Assembly (NCBI GenBank): GCA_049969935.1
Contig: JBMFNX010000002.1
Span: 39,239 to 103,238 of the forward strand
From: JACIWG01 sp049969935
GTDB lineage: Archaea > Thermoproteota > Nitrososphaeria > JACIWG01
Direction: 5' to 3'
DNA length: 64,000 bases
A program made the position numbers and the translations under genes. The notes beneath the pieces were generated by a model that did no database searches, was not told the origin of the DNA, and saw nothing but the letters and a program-made list of their open reading frames with translations. This document shows, one piece after another, positions 24,653-33,925 of the stretch (within the stretch, counting starts at the first letter, position 1; each line of letters begins with the position of its first letter).

Positions 24653-26071
24653 ATGGACTTTAAAGAATTTAAAGAAAAAAGTGAATCTATTTCAGAACTT
24701 ATTGAAAATGCTATAGATGAGGGAAAACAGATAATAATATGTTGCCACTTAGATGCTGATGGACTAGCCGCTGGAAGTATTATTGGAAAGAGTATATACA
24801 ATGAGGGGGGAAGAGCAATAATAAGAACATTGAGTGAACTTAATCAAAACTGCATAACCAACTTAAGGAACCAAGAATATGACTTTTACATATTTACAGA
24901 TCTTGGAATGGGGTACGTTGGGATTCTTGAAAAGGAGTTAGAAAATAAATGGATTATACTTGATCACCACCAAAGTAGTAAAGAAGAATTAGAACATACT
25001 AGAGTTTTAAATCCACATGAATTTGGAATAGATGGTGGAGTTGAGATATCAGGCTCAGGTGTCGCATACTTAGTAGCCAAAAGAATTAATAGTTCAAATC
25101 GGAGTAGTGCGGCATTAGCTATTGTGGGAGCACTTGCAGATAGACAAGATCAAGGGCCGTCAAGAAGCTTAATAGGAATAAATCAAAAAATTATTTTAAA
25201 AGATGCAAAAATGTTAGGATTAATTAAAGAAGAAAAGGATCTTGTTTTTTATGGTAGAGAAACAAAGCCTATTCATGAGGCGATAGCGTCTACAAATACA
25301 CCCTTTATACCATTGCTTTCTGGTAATCCAGACGCATGTCTAGCAGCATTACTTTCCTCTAACTTTAAATTAAAAGATGGAGAAAGATGGAGAACAATTT
25401 CTCAACTCTCCTATGAAGAAAAAATGAAACTTATCGAGATACTTATCCCTTATTTAACTAAAGAGGGGGCCAAAAGTGAAATAGTTGAAGAATTATTTGG
25501 TTCAGTTTATACACTTTTGAAGGAAGAAGAGGGAACAATTTTAAGGGATGCAAGGGAATTTGGTTCTCTTTTAAATGCATGTGGTAGGAGCGGGAAACCT
25601 AGTATAGGAATACTAATTTGCTTAGGAGATAGAAATGAGGCATATTATATGGGAGAAAAGATATTATCAGATTATAGAAAAAGGATTACACATTATCTTC
25701 AAATTATAAATTCGGATGTAAATAGAATGCGTTACGAAGAAAATATTGTTAATGTTATTGGAGATGATTTAGTAGATGAAAAGATGTTGGGTGCTGTAGC
25801 ATCCATTATTGCAAGCTCACCCCTTTTTAGAGATAAAATAGTTATTGTAAGGACGAAAACAAAGGATAATGATTTAAAAATTTCTATTAGAAGGGGGGAA
25901 AAGATTAAAGATTTGAATATTGGCCTAATAGTAAGTGGAGTTGCTAAAGGCCTAAATGGTTCAGGAGGCGGACATGCAGCAGCAGCTGGAGCAAAAATTC
26001 CATTCGACCAATATGAAAAATTTATGACCAAACTAATTGAAGAGATTAGATATGGAAAGGGTGGAAGTTAA
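24653..26071 (+). CDS. RecJ-like DHH exonuclease (GINS-associated nuclease family)
   Basis: A 472-residue DHH/DHHA1 protein. The N-terminal catalytic motifs are CCHLDADGLAAG (about residues 31-42), FTDLGMGY and LDHHQSS. The DHHA1 end is GLNGSGGGHAAAAGAKIPF. Archaeal homologues (GAN) join the CMG replicative helicase through GINS and degrade single-stranded DNA or RNA. The location between uS15 and pcc1 is the standard one. All metal-binding residues appear to be kept, so an active enzyme is expected. Confidence 0.9.
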   Translation: MDFKEFKEKSESISELIENAIDEGKQIIICCHLDADGLAAGSIIGKSIYNEGGRAIIRTLSELNQNCITNLRNQEYDFYIFTDLGMGYVGILEKELENKWIILDHHQSSKEELEHTRVLNPHEFGIDGGVEISGSGVAYLVAKRINSSNRSSAALAIVGALADRQDQGPSRSLIGINQKIILKDAKMLGLIKEEKDLVFYGRETKPIHEAIASTNTPFIPLLSGNPDACLAALLSSNFKLKDGERWRTISQLSYEEKMKLIEILIPYLTKEGAKSEIVEELFGSVYTLLKEEEGTILRDAREFGSLLNACGRSGKPSIGILICLGDRNEAYYMGEKILSDYRKRITHYLQIINSDVNRMRYEENIVNVIGDDLVDEKMLGAVASIIASSPLFRDKIVIVRTKTKDNDLKISIRRGEKIKDLNIGLIVSGVAKGLNGSGGGHAAAAGAKIPFDQYEKFMTKLIEEIRYGKGGS

Positions 26072-26318
26072 AATTTTGGTGAAGACTGAAGATCCTAAAA
26101 TAGTAGATACACTTTTTAAAGCCATAAAACCGGATAATGTAAACATTCCTGAAGAAATATCACTTGAATTTTATAGAGAAAATAATGAACTTATTTTTGC
26201 TGTATCCACAGAAAAGGATATAGAAACATTAATATCTACATTGCGTGAGGGTCTTGATTATATTGGATTATGCCTGCAAGTATTAATGGTGAATGGAGAT
26301 GAAGAAGATACAAACTGA
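26052..26318 (+). CDS. pcc1: KEOPS complex subunit Pcc1
   Basis: An 88-residue protein starting MERVEVKILVKTEDPKIVD, then LFKAIKPDNVNIPEEISLEFY and a C-terminal helix. This is the small alpha-beta Pcc1 fold that dimerizes KEOPS and binds Kae1. The first Met at 26052 is preferred over the TTG at 26037. It overlaps the nuclease gene by 20 bases and the SerRS gene by a few bases, so translation is coupled. Confidence 0.8.
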   Translation: MERVEVKILVKTEDPKIVDTLFKAIKPDNVNIPEEISLEFYRENNELIFAVSTEKDIETLISTLREGLDYIGLCLQVLMVNGDEEDTN

Positions 26319-27822
26319 AACTGAGGGGTATTTTATATTAAGTAAAAGTGACGAAAAAATTGGGCATGTGATAGAGGAGAGTCTGGAGGAGTGTAAAAAG
26401 ACTTTAATAAAAGGAGCTGAAAAAGACCTTGAAAACGCATGCTATATTAGGTCATGGAATATTACAGAAAACATGTTAAACTTTACTCTCAATTCCGGTA
26501 ATCTAGTTAGATCACATGTTGGTCTCTTAAGATTAAAAAAGGTTTTAGCAAAAGAACTTGGAGAAAAATTAAAAGTAGGAATAAGAAAAGTGTCAGCCAA
26601 AAATTTTAAGGTTATATTATTTGATAAGGTAGATGAGATAGCTGTAAATAAAATTAAATCAATGCCTAAGATTAGAGACGTATATTTTGAGGGCGATAAA
26701 ACTGTAATATTATTAGAAGATTTAGATGAAAACGATTTAAGAGGAAATTTAATTGACAGGTTAATTAACTTGATCGAAGAAGTATCAAAAGAAAAACATG
26801 TTTCTTATGAACAAATTCAACCAATAGTTAGAAGTTCTCAACCAAAACAAATGAAGTTTACGGGGGATCCTCTTATTACAGGCATAGAACTTGGATGGGT
26901 TATTCCCTTCCCTGGAAGAGGACAATTTATATACACTAGCAAGTATGCAGCACTTTTTGAGGCTATAAAAGCAATCCTTATTGAAGAAGTTGCCAAAAAA
27001 GGAGGATTTAAACCCTTCCTTCTACCAAAGTTAATACCTTTTGAAGTTATGAAAAAGATGCCAGGCTACTTTGATAGCATACCAGAAGGAATGTTTTACG
27101 TATGCCCGCCTCCGAGGGAGCCAGAGGCATTTGATAACTTTAAACTAGAATATAAAATAAAAAAAGAAGTGCCTATAGAGGAACTGAAAAAAGTTCTAAA
27201 AGATCCAGCATATGTATTAGCACCAGCACAGTGTGAACCATTCTGGTACTATTATAGCGTTATAAAGCACAAATCTGAAACATTGCCTTTGAAATATTAT
27301 GATGCATCAGGTTATACATACAGATGGGAGGGTGGAGGGGTTGAAGGCCTCGTAAGAGTGACAGAATTTCAACGTATTGAACTAACTTATGTCGGCTTTC
27401 CTGAACAGGTAGTAAAAATAAGAGATGAGATTGTAGAAAAGGGAGTTTATGTTGCAGATAAAATATTAGACCTAGAATGGAGGATAACAGCAGCAGCACC
27501 CTTTTATGTTAAGGAAGGTTCATCAAACTTTGACCCATACAATAGTATTGAGGTACCAGCGTATGATATTGAAATATATTTACCCTACAGAGGGGCGAGA
27601 GAAAGTTCAGAGTGGCTTGAGATTGCAGGGTGCTTTGTACACAAGAAAAAATTTGTCGATTCATTTAAAATTAAATGTGAAGAAAATTTAGAAATTTGGA
27701 CTGGTTGTACTGGGTTAGGCGTTTCCAGATGGGTTGCAGCATTTCTTGCAGAAAAAGGTTTTAAAGAAGAAGATTGGCCAGCCATAGTAAGAGAAAAATA
27801 TAGAGCAATTCTAGGTGAATAG
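26299..27822 (+). CDS. serS2: Seryl-tRNA synthetase, rare methanogen type (SerRS type 2, zinc-dependent)
   Basis: This is not the common SerRS: the N-terminal coiled-coil arm is replaced by a long alpha-beta tRNA-binding domain (about 160 residues). The class II core then shows LAPAQCEPFWYY, EFQRIELTYVG and WTGCTGLGVSRW. The Cys of APAQC, the Glu of EFQRIE and the Cys of TGCTG (about residues 312, 356 and 470) correspond to the zinc ligands Cys-Glu-Cys of the methanogenic enzyme. Start ATG 26299 has GGTGA exactly 6 nt upstream. The gene is inserted between pcc1 and eS1 in a ribosomal operon. Family knowledge places this type mainly in methanogens. Confidence 0.92.
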   Translation: MKKIQTETEGYFILSKSDEKIGHVIEESLEECKKTLIKGAEKDLENACYIRSWNITENMLNFTLNSGNLVRSHVGLLRLKKVLAKELGEKLKVGIRKVSAKNFKVILFDKVDEIAVNKIKSMPKIRDVYFEGDKTVILLEDLDENDLRGNLIDRLINLIEEVSKEKHVSYEQIQPIVRSSQPKQMKFTGDPLITGIELGWVIPFPGRGQFIYTSKYAALFEAIKAILIEEVAKKGGFKPFLLPKLIPFEVMKKMPGYFDSIPEGMFYVCPPPREPEAFDNFKLEYKIKKEVPIEELKKVLKDPAYVLAPAQCEPFWYYYSVIKHKSETLPLKYYDASGYTYRWEGGGVEGLVRVTEFQRIELTYVGFPEQVVKIRDEIVEKGVYVADKILDLEWRITAAAPFYVKEGSSNFDPYNSIEVPAYDIEIYLPYRGARESSEWLEIAGCFVHKKKFVDSFKIKCEENLEIWTGCTGLGVSRWVAAFLAEKGFKEEDWPAIVREKYRAILGE

Positions 27823-27823
27823 G

Positions 27824-28438
27824 ATGCCAAAAAAGGGGATAAAAGTAAAAGATAAGTGGAGGGAAAAAATATGGATTTCTGTTGAAGCACCAGCTATATT
27901 TGGAAACAAAATTATAGCAAAAATACCTGTAACAAATATTGAGAATGCTATTGGAAGATGTGTTGAGACAACTCTTTTTGACATACTTGGAGAAAGTGAA
28001 GAACAGTATGCGGTTAAGTTAAAGTTTCAAATTAAAGAAATAGTTGGAGAAACTGCAAAAACAGAAGTCAAACAGTATGAACTTGCACGTGAAACTCTAA
28101 AAAGTCTTATAAGAAAAGGAACTTCAATTGTGGATTTTTACAAAAATCTAGAAACAAAGGATAAAGCAAAGATCAGAATTTTTGCAATAGTTTACACTTC
28201 AAGTAGAATTAATACTTCAAAGAAGAAAAGTATTAGGAAGATAATGGATGAAATTATAAGTAAAAAAGTAGAAAAACTAACATTTGACCAATTTGTACTT
28301 GAATCTGTTCTAGGGAAAATTGGTTCCGAGATTTTAACAGAGGCAAAAAAGATTACTAAAATAAGGTATGCGAATGTAAGAAAAATTAAGGTATTAGGTT
28401 ATCCATTAAAAGAGACATTAACCCCTAGCCTTAGTTGA
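27824..28438 (+). CDS. rps3ae: Small-subunit ribosomal protein eS1 (S3Ae)
   Basis: A 204-residue eS1 starting MPKKGIKVKDKWREKIW, with the typical VEAPAIFGNKIIAKIPVT and GRCVETTLFDILG segments. ATG 27824 has GGTGA 5 nt before it, and the GTG at 27815 lies in the region of that site. Last gene of the uS15 operon; its 3' end overlaps the convergent GTPase gene by 21 bases. Confidence 0.95.
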   Translation: MPKKGIKVKDKWREKIWISVEAPAIFGNKIIAKIPVTNIENAIGRCVETTLFDILGESEEQYAVKLKFQIKEIVGETAKTEVKQYELARETLKSLIRKGTSIVDFYKNLETKDKAKIRIFAIVYTSSRINTSKKKSIRKIMDEIISKKVEKLTFDQFVLESVLGKIGSEILTEAKKITKIRYANVRKIKVLGYPLKETLTPSLS

Positions 28439-29620
28439 AACTATCTTTATAACATCACCGTCTGAAAGAATATGTTCAGCACCTATACGTATACCTCGTT
28501 TAACATCTATCGCGTAAAGGAAACCGTCACCCAAATCACTATGTATCTTGTACGCTAAATCTTTTGCAGTAGAACCTCTTTTGATCAAGTAGGCTTCTGG
28601 TAAAACATTACCCTCTTTATCAGACAGAGAACGTTCATCTTCAACTGGATATACTGTTATAAGCTGTAAAATGTCCTTGAATATAAAATTTATAATTTCC
28701 TGAACCCCTGTTGAACCCCATTTTTTTAAAACCCTATCTCTTATCACTTCCAAAGCCTTTTTTTGTTGCTCATTTAAGTTTGAAGAAATTATTTTAAAAT
28801 CAGGATCACCGGGTATATATTCGATCAACTTCTTCTCAGAAGCACGTCTCAACACCAATTCTGCTTCAGCTGAACATGGAAAACATGCTCTTCCAGTAGA
28901 TTTTATTTTTTCATAATTTAATGGAGCTGGAAAAAGATCAATTTTATTTGCTGCAATTACTATAGGTTTAGAAAGCTCTCTAAGCCTACGAACAAACATT
29001 ATAAGACTTGAATCAGTCCAACTGGAAAATTTTTTATTTATTAAACCACAATCTTCGATTGCCTTAAGTATATGTGCACGTGTTATGGAAAGACCGGATA
29101 GCTTTTGCTGGAGCTGGACCACACCATTATCGAAGCTTGAATCACAAACTTTACAAATTCTTTGCCAATCACTTTTTATAATATCTTGTAACCATAAGTC
29201 AAGTTCGTTTTCAACAAATTGTATGTCTTCTAGTGGATCATGTGAACCAGGTGTTACTGGATGGCCTTCAACGTCTGTTGAACCAGCAGCATCAACAACA
29301 TGGATTAAAGCGTCAGCCTGTCTAAGGTCGTCAAGAAACTTATTTCCTAAACCTCGTCCAGAGGACGCGCCTGGCACAAGGCCGGCGACATCCATCAACT
29401 TTACAGGAATTAAGCGTACACCATCTATGCATATGGAGGTGGTGGGGTTATCCTTTACACCTAATTCTCTACAAACACATTTCGTTCTAAAATAGCCTAT
29501 ACCAACATTAGGATTAATTGTAGTAAATGGATAGTTTCCAATAGGAACATTCAGCATTGTTGCAGCACTAAAGAAGGTACTTTTACCCACATTTGTTTTC
29601 CCAATTATTCCAACTAACAT
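28418..29620 (-). CDS. Obg/YchF-type translation-associated GTPase with TGS domain
   Basis: The G1 motif GKTNVGKST is at residue 7, G2/G3 region FTTINPN and DVAGLVPGASSGRGLGNKFLDDLR follow, and G4 is ANKID at about residue 228. A TGS domain closes the protein (DLAYKIHSDLGDGFLYAIDV to the end). The layout is that of the archaeal and eukaryotic YchF/Obg relatives, 400 residues long, thought to act on ribosomes. ATG 29620 is chosen over a TTG codon at 29623. Confidence 0.9.
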   Translation of the reverse strand: MLVGIIGKTNVGKSTFFSAATMLNVPIGNYPFTTINPNVGIGYFRTKCVCRELGVKDNPTTSICIDGVRLIPVKLMDVAGLVPGASSGRGLGNKFLDDLRQADALIHVVDAAGSTDVEGHPVTPGSHDPLEDIQFVENELDLWLQDIIKSDWQRICKVCDSSFDNGVVQLQQKLSGLSITRAHILKAIEDCGLINKKFSSWTDSSLIMFVRRLRELSKPIVIAANKIDLFPAPLNYEKIKSTGRACFPCSAEAELVLRRASEKKLIEYIPGDPDFKIISSNLNEQQKKALEVIRDRVLKKWGSTGVQEIINFIFKDILQLITVYPVEDERSLSDKEGNVLPEAYLIKRGSTAKDLAYKIHSDLGDGFLYAIDVKRGIRIGAEHILSDGDVIKIVSTKARG

Positions 29621-29683
29621 CAAAAGGTGATTAGCATAGATAGTAAAAAAAGATTTAATCTTTATACTTCATCAAAAATTGGT

Positions 29684-31012
29684 ATGGAAAGGATAATAGT
29701 GGTTGGAGGGGGAGTTGCTGGAGTATCGGCTGCATTAGGTGCAAGGAAACAAAATGAAAAAATAGAAATCATAATAATTGAAAAAGAAAAATATACAGGT
29801 TATTTAAGAGGAAAATTACCTTACATAATTTCGGGTGAAATAAGTTATGACAAAGTAATTCCTAGAATAGATTTTTTAAAAGAAAAAAGGATACAAGTAT
29901 TTCTATCTTCCATTGTAAATAAGGTTGACTTAAATGGCAAAAAAATAACCTTTATGAACTCAGAAAAGCATGAAAGAACAATAGATTTTTCTAAAATAGT
30001 ATTTGCTATAGGCAGTATACCTCTAACACTTAATGTAAGAGGACGTAATCTTGATAGAATATATGAATTGAGAACAATAGAGGATGCTATCAAGATAAAC
30101 AAAGAAGTAATGAAAAACGTAAGAGTAGTAATAGTTGGCGGAGGACTTGTCGCTGTCAAAACGGCTGAATCGTTACTTAAGAGGGGATGCAAAATTGTTA
30201 TGGTTTTTCCTGAGCCCGAAATTTTGTACAAAGTTTTTGATGATAATATTGGAAAAGTTTTTAGGGAAAAAATGGAAAAAAGAGGGGTAGAAGTTATTCA
30301 TAAAAATAAGGTAAAAGCTTTCTATGGTACAAAAAGTGTGGAAGCTGCAGATACAGAGAAGGGTGTGATTTCATGTGATATGGTTATTTTAGCTTTAGGT
30401 TCAAAACCGAATACTGTCCTAGCTAAGGAGGCAGGAATACCTTTAGGCCAATATGATGGGATAATTGTTGATGAAAGAATGGAAACATTGAAGAAGGGTG
30501 TGTATGCTGCTGGAGATTGCGCAGAATATACTAATTTTATAACAAAGGAAAAAGAACCAATACATTTGGCTGCTCTTGCATTTCAAAGTGGGGAAGTTGC
30601 TGGTAGAAATGCTGCTGGTGGATCAGAAAGAATGGGGAAAATCATTGAAAATATAAGTGCAAAAATTTTTGGTACTGAAATACTGTCGGTGGGAATAACT
30701 TTAAGGGAGGCAAAGAATTTTAGGATAAAGGTTTTATCCTCTTATCTAGTTTTAGAAAAAAATGATTGTTACAAACCAAAATTAAAAACGCATATTAACT
30801 TAATGTTTGACAGTGAAAGTAGAAAACTCATAGGAGCACAAATGATTGGCAAAGGAGCTATGGCATGGAGTAATTTTTTGACACTATCAATAATTAAAGA
30901 AGTTACCGTTGAAGAAATAGCTTATTTTTGCTACTCCCATTCACCTAAAGTGGATGAAATTAGGGCTGAAGTTATAGCTGCTGCTAAGAGAGCAAAGGAT
31001 TTATTTGGTTGA
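29684..31012 (+). CDS. FAD/NAD(P)-dependent oxidoreductase of the CoA-disulfide reductase/NADH oxidase family
   Basis: A two-dinucleotide-fold flavoprotein: VVGGGVAGVSAAL (FAD) at the N-terminus, VVIVGGGLVAVKTAE (NAD) near residue 145, GVYAAGDCAE (FAD second site) near 285 and a C-terminal dimerization domain. The redox-active Cys of CoA-disulfide reductases and NADH oxidases (usual context NCGLPYYI) is absent: this protein reads RGKLPYII. It may therefore use another acceptor. The Met at 29684 suits the FAD motif best. The longer frame to 29627 also has a GGTGA but would need an ATA or GTG start. Confidence 0.8.
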   Translation: MERIIVVGGGVAGVSAALGARKQNEKIEIIIIEKEKYTGYLRGKLPYIISGEISYDKVIPRIDFLKEKRIQVFLSSIVNKVDLNGKKITFMNSEKHERTIDFSKIVFAIGSIPLTLNVRGRNLDRIYELRTIEDAIKINKEVMKNVRVVIVGGGLVAVKTAESLLKRGCKIVMVFPEPEILYKVFDDNIGKVFREKMEKRGVEVIHKNKVKAFYGTKSVEAADTEKGVISCDMVILALGSKPNTVLAKEAGIPLGQYDGIIVDERMETLKKGVYAAGDCAEYTNFITKEKEPIHLAALAFQSGEVAGRNAAGGSERMGKIIENISAKIFGTEILSVGITLREAKNFRIKVLSSYLVLEKNDCYKPKLKTHINLMFDSESRKLIGAQMIGKGAMAWSNFLTLSIIKEVTVEEIAYFCYSHSPKVDEIRAEVIAAAKRAKDLFG

Positions 31013-31510
31013 AATCTTCTTTAGTTCAATTATATTTATTCTTGTTTTCATAGGTAATTTAGAGGCAGCAACATTTAATGCTTCTTTAGCTTTATCTAAA
31101 TAACTTAATTTAGTTCTTATTAACATTATTACATCATCTATTTTTACACGTGCGGCTAATCCTACGGGTTTTCCGAATGCACGCCTCATTCCTTCCTGGA
31201 GACGGTCAGCACCAGCTGTCGCAATCATTTTATTCTCTCTCAAAATAACATGTGGATATTTTTTAACAAGTAAGTAGTAGTTTGATTCGCCAACTTCTTG
31301 AATCTTTTTGTTTGCAGCAACCCTTGCCGCTTCTAGAGCATTATGTCTTACTTGAACGTTAGCACAAGAAATTAATTGCAGTTCAACATCATAGTCTCCA
31401 CTAGGATTACCTAGAGAAAATTTTGCTATCTTCGGATGGGGGACACCTCCAACAAATTCTCTCCTTGTGTACGGCATTCCTGCTGGATGACGATAGTTTT
31501 TTCCACGCAT
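31001..31510 (-). CDS. rpl10e: Large-subunit ribosomal protein uL16 (L10e)
   Basis: A 169-residue archaeal uL16 starting MRGKNYRHPAGMPYTRREF, with the conserved loop region YPHVILRENKMIATAGADRLQEGMRRAFGKP near the peptidyl transferase centre. ATG 31510 has AGTGA 6 nt upstream. It converges on the oxidoreductase gene with a 12-base overlap and is divergent from trmJ. Confidence 0.95.
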   Translation of the reverse strand: MRGKNYRHPAGMPYTRREFVGGVPHPKIAKFSLGNPSGDYDVELQLISCANVQVRHNALEAARVAANKKIQEVGESNYYLLVKKYPHVILRENKMIATAGADRLQEGMRRAFGKPVGLAARVKIDDVIMLIRTKLSYLDKAKEALNVAASKLPMKTRINIIELKKISTK

Positions 31511-31593
31511 TATCAATCACTTCCCCGATGTATTACCAATATTTAAATTATTGTGCAACATATTTTTTAAACTAAGAAAGAATGGGGAGACAT

Positions 31594-32337
31594 ATGCCAG
31601 AAATAGTGGTAATTATGATTGAGCCTGAAAATCAAGGTAATATTGGAGCAATAGCGAGAGCTATGAAGAATTTTGGATTAAGGGAACTTTACCTCGTCAG
31701 GCCAAAAGATGAATTAGGAGAACTTGCTAGAAAAATGGCAGCTAATGCCCAAGATATATTAGATAATGTAAAAATTTTAATGTCATTTGATGAAATAAAA
31801 GAAAAATTTGATTTGATTTATGGTACTACTGCTGTGCAAGCCAGACGTTCAACAAACATACTGAGGATTACAATCACACCTTCTCAGTTTGCTAACCTAA
31901 TTTCAGGCACTAAGGGAAAAGTGGCAATACTATTTGGAAGAGAGAGCCATGGCTTAACTAATCAAGAGTTAAATGAATGTGATGCAATAGTAACCATACC
32001 TACAAGTTTAGAGTATCCAACACTTAATGTGGCAATGGCGGGGGCAATAATTTTTTATGAACTATTCCAAAAAATTGGAGGCAAGAAAAGAGGATTTAGG
32101 ATAGCGGATAGGAAGATAAAGGGAATGCTAGTAGATAAAGTTAATACATTAGTGTCTAGAACAAATCTTCCACCTCATAAAATAAGGCTAATAACTAGGG
32201 CGTTCAGAAATTTGATAGGAAAAAGTGCAATTAGTGAAAAAGAGGCAGGATTGCTTTTAACAGCATTTAGTAGAGTGGATAAAGCTTTTTTGAAAATGGT
32301 GAAAGAAGATGGTTACAAATCTACCCGCCAAAGCTAA
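31594..32337 (+). CDS. trmJ: tRNA 2'-O-methyltransferase, TrmJ/SpoU family (SPOUT)
   Basis: A 247-residue SPOUT methyltransferase. Motif 1 is EPENQGNIGAIARAMKNFG, motif 2 AILFGRESHGL and motif 3 TLNVAMAGAIIFYELF, forming the trefoil-knot SAM site. Archaeal TrmJ methylates C32 of tRNA. I chose ATG 31594 because a GGGGA-type Shine-Dalgarno precedes it. The C-terminal extension overlaps the start of the DRG-like gene by 29 bases. Confidence 0.88.
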   Translation: MPEIVVIMIEPENQGNIGAIARAMKNFGLRELYLVRPKDELGELARKMAANAQDILDNVKILMSFDEIKEKFDLIYGTTAVQARRSTNILRITITPSQFANLISGTKGKVAILFGRESHGLTNQELNECDAIVTIPTSLEYPTLNVAMAGAIIFYELFQKIGGKKRGFRIADRKIKGMLVDKVNTLVSRTNLPPHKIRLITRAFRNLIGKSAISEKEAGLLLTAFSRVDKAFLKMVKEDGYKSTRQS

Positions 32338-33400
32338 AGCAATATGGGCTAAGGCAATGATGGCTAAGGAGCCTGAGGAAAAGTTAGAGTTACTTAAGCA
32401 ATTTTATAGTTCTTTTCCAAAACATAAGGCAACCGAGAGACTAGAGGTACAGATAAAAAGGCAGATAAAGAAGCTCGAAGAAGAAATTGAAAATAAAAAG
32501 AGAAAACATGGGAAGGTAATTAATATCTGGAATGTGAGGAAGGAGGGAGACATTCAAGTTACTGTTATAGGAGAAATTTATGACGTGATAGAATTTTTTG
32601 AGGAAATTATTGGACTAAAAATTAATCAATTTGAAGTATATTCTAGACCCCAAGTTGGTACATTAAAAATTAATTCAGTACTTTTGCAAATGCTCTTATG
32701 CCCCTTTGATAAAACTATTGGCGAAGAAAAGCAAAAGAGATTTAGTAATCTTCTTTATAATGCTGATTTGTTATTAATAATTTTGCCTAAGAACAATTAT
32801 ATTAACTATTTAAGTGAACTGATTGGATGGCTTCATGAATATAACATAGTATTGAACATTAGAATGAAGGAGGTTAAAATTGAAAGAACGTCTGTGGGAG
32901 GAATCAGAATTGTAGGTAGATCTAAATTTGTTTCTGAAGAGGAAATAAAAAATTTTCTTAGAGAGTATCATATTGATAATGGAATAGTGAGAATATCGAT
33001 TGAAACAACCCTAGAAGATTTGGAGGCGATTATTTTTGGCCAAATCAGTAAACCTGCGATAATCTTGTATGATGATGAAAAACAGAAGATGGATATAAAA
33101 AATATACTTATGGACATATGCTTCTTGAATAAATTCTTTGAAAAAAAATTATTTTTGGACAAAATTCTTGAAATACTTGGAATGATAAGAGTATATACTA
33201 GAGGAAAGGATGGAGTAATAGCAGAACGTCCTATATTAGTTGAAAGAGGGAAAATGGTGATAGATGTAGCAAAAATTATTCATAAAGAAATGGCAGAAAA
33301 CTTTCTATATGCTAAGCTTATTAGAAATGGTAATGAGATAAAAGTTGGAAAGTATTTTCCATTAGAAGATGGAGATGTGATTGAAATAAGGTCAAGATAA
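32309..33400 (+). CDS. DRG-like protein with degenerate GTPase domain and TGS domain
   Basis: The N-terminal 65 residues are those of archaeal DRG GTPases (MVTNLPAKAKAIWAKAMMAK, then PKHKATERLEVQIKRQIKKL). The C-terminal 75 residues form a TGS domain (MIRVYTRGKDGVIAERP to DGDVIEIRS). In between, where GDAQVALVGFPSVGKST is expected, the sequence is GDIQVTVIGEIYDVIEFFEE: the P-loop is gone, as are DxPG and NKxD. The length (363) matches DRG, so this is a full-length pseudo-GTPase, not a truncated pseudogene. It may act as a ribosome-binding adaptor; that is inference. Confidence 0.8.
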   Translation: MVTNLPAKAKAIWAKAMMAKEPEEKLELLKQFYSSFPKHKATERLEVQIKRQIKKLEEEIENKKRKHGKVINIWNVRKEGDIQVTVIGEIYDVIEFFEEIIGLKINQFEVYSRPQVGTLKINSVLLQMLLCPFDKTIGEEKQKRFSNLLYNADLLLIILPKNNYINYLSELIGWLHEYNIVLNIRMKEVKIERTSVGGIRIVGRSKFVSEEEIKNFLREYHIDNGIVRISIETTLEDLEAIIFGQISKPAIILYDDEKQKMDIKNILMDICFLNKFFEKKLFLDKILEILGMIRVYTRGKDGVIAERPILVERGKMVIDVAKIIHKEMAENFLYAKLIRNGNEIKVGKYFPLEDGDVIEIRSR

Positions 33401-33925
33401 TTTTTTACATTTAAAAAGTATAATATGTTCGAAGAATAATTTTTCTTTAATAACTTCCTTGCATCCGAATCCATTATCCTTTATAAAACTAGTTATTTTG
33501 GATAAATTTGAAAGTGTAGAGGCGATAAAGAAAATTGATCCTGTCGAGTTTAAAATTCTAAATGAAGTTTCTAAAAATTTTAATATGAGTTCACATCCTT
33601 CAGGCCCTCCATTAATTGTATGGTCGATGATAGAATCTGAGGGAAGATAGGGTGGATTGAAAACAATAGTATCAAAGAAAGAATTTCTAAAGCATGAGGC
33701 AGAATCGCAACAAACCAATTCAATTTTTGGATTATATGGATTTTTTATTTTAAAATCTTTTAGAACATTGAAGTCTATATCACAGCCTACATAAATTTCT
33801 GATCGCCTATTTAGGGCTTCCGCCACCTTTCCTGAACCAAAACCGATTTCTAAAACTTTGCCTAGGTTATCGTAAGATTCTAATCCTCTTATTAGCAAAT
33901 ATGTATCTTCTGCTGGAAGGTACAT
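33392..33925 (-). CDS. hemK: HemK-type glutamine N5-methyltransferase
   Basis: A Rossmann methyltransferase of 177 residues: VLEIGFGSGKVAEAL (SAM site, about residues 25-39), CDIDF, and the catalytic FNPPYLP at about residue 90. The NPPY motif and short size match archaeal HemK/Mtq2, which methylates the GGQ glutamine of release factor aRF1. It shares one base with the end of ksgA and overlaps the convergent DRG-like gene by nine bases. Confidence 0.88.
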   Translation of the reverse strand: MYLPAEDTYLLIRGLESYDNLGKVLEIGFGSGKVAEALNRRSEIYVGCDIDFNVLKDFKIKNPYNPKIELVCCDSASCFRNSFFDTIVFNPPYLPSDSIIDHTINGGPEGCELILKFLETSFRILNSTGSIFFIASTLSNLSKITSFIKDNGFGCKEVIKEKLFFEHIILFKCKKLS

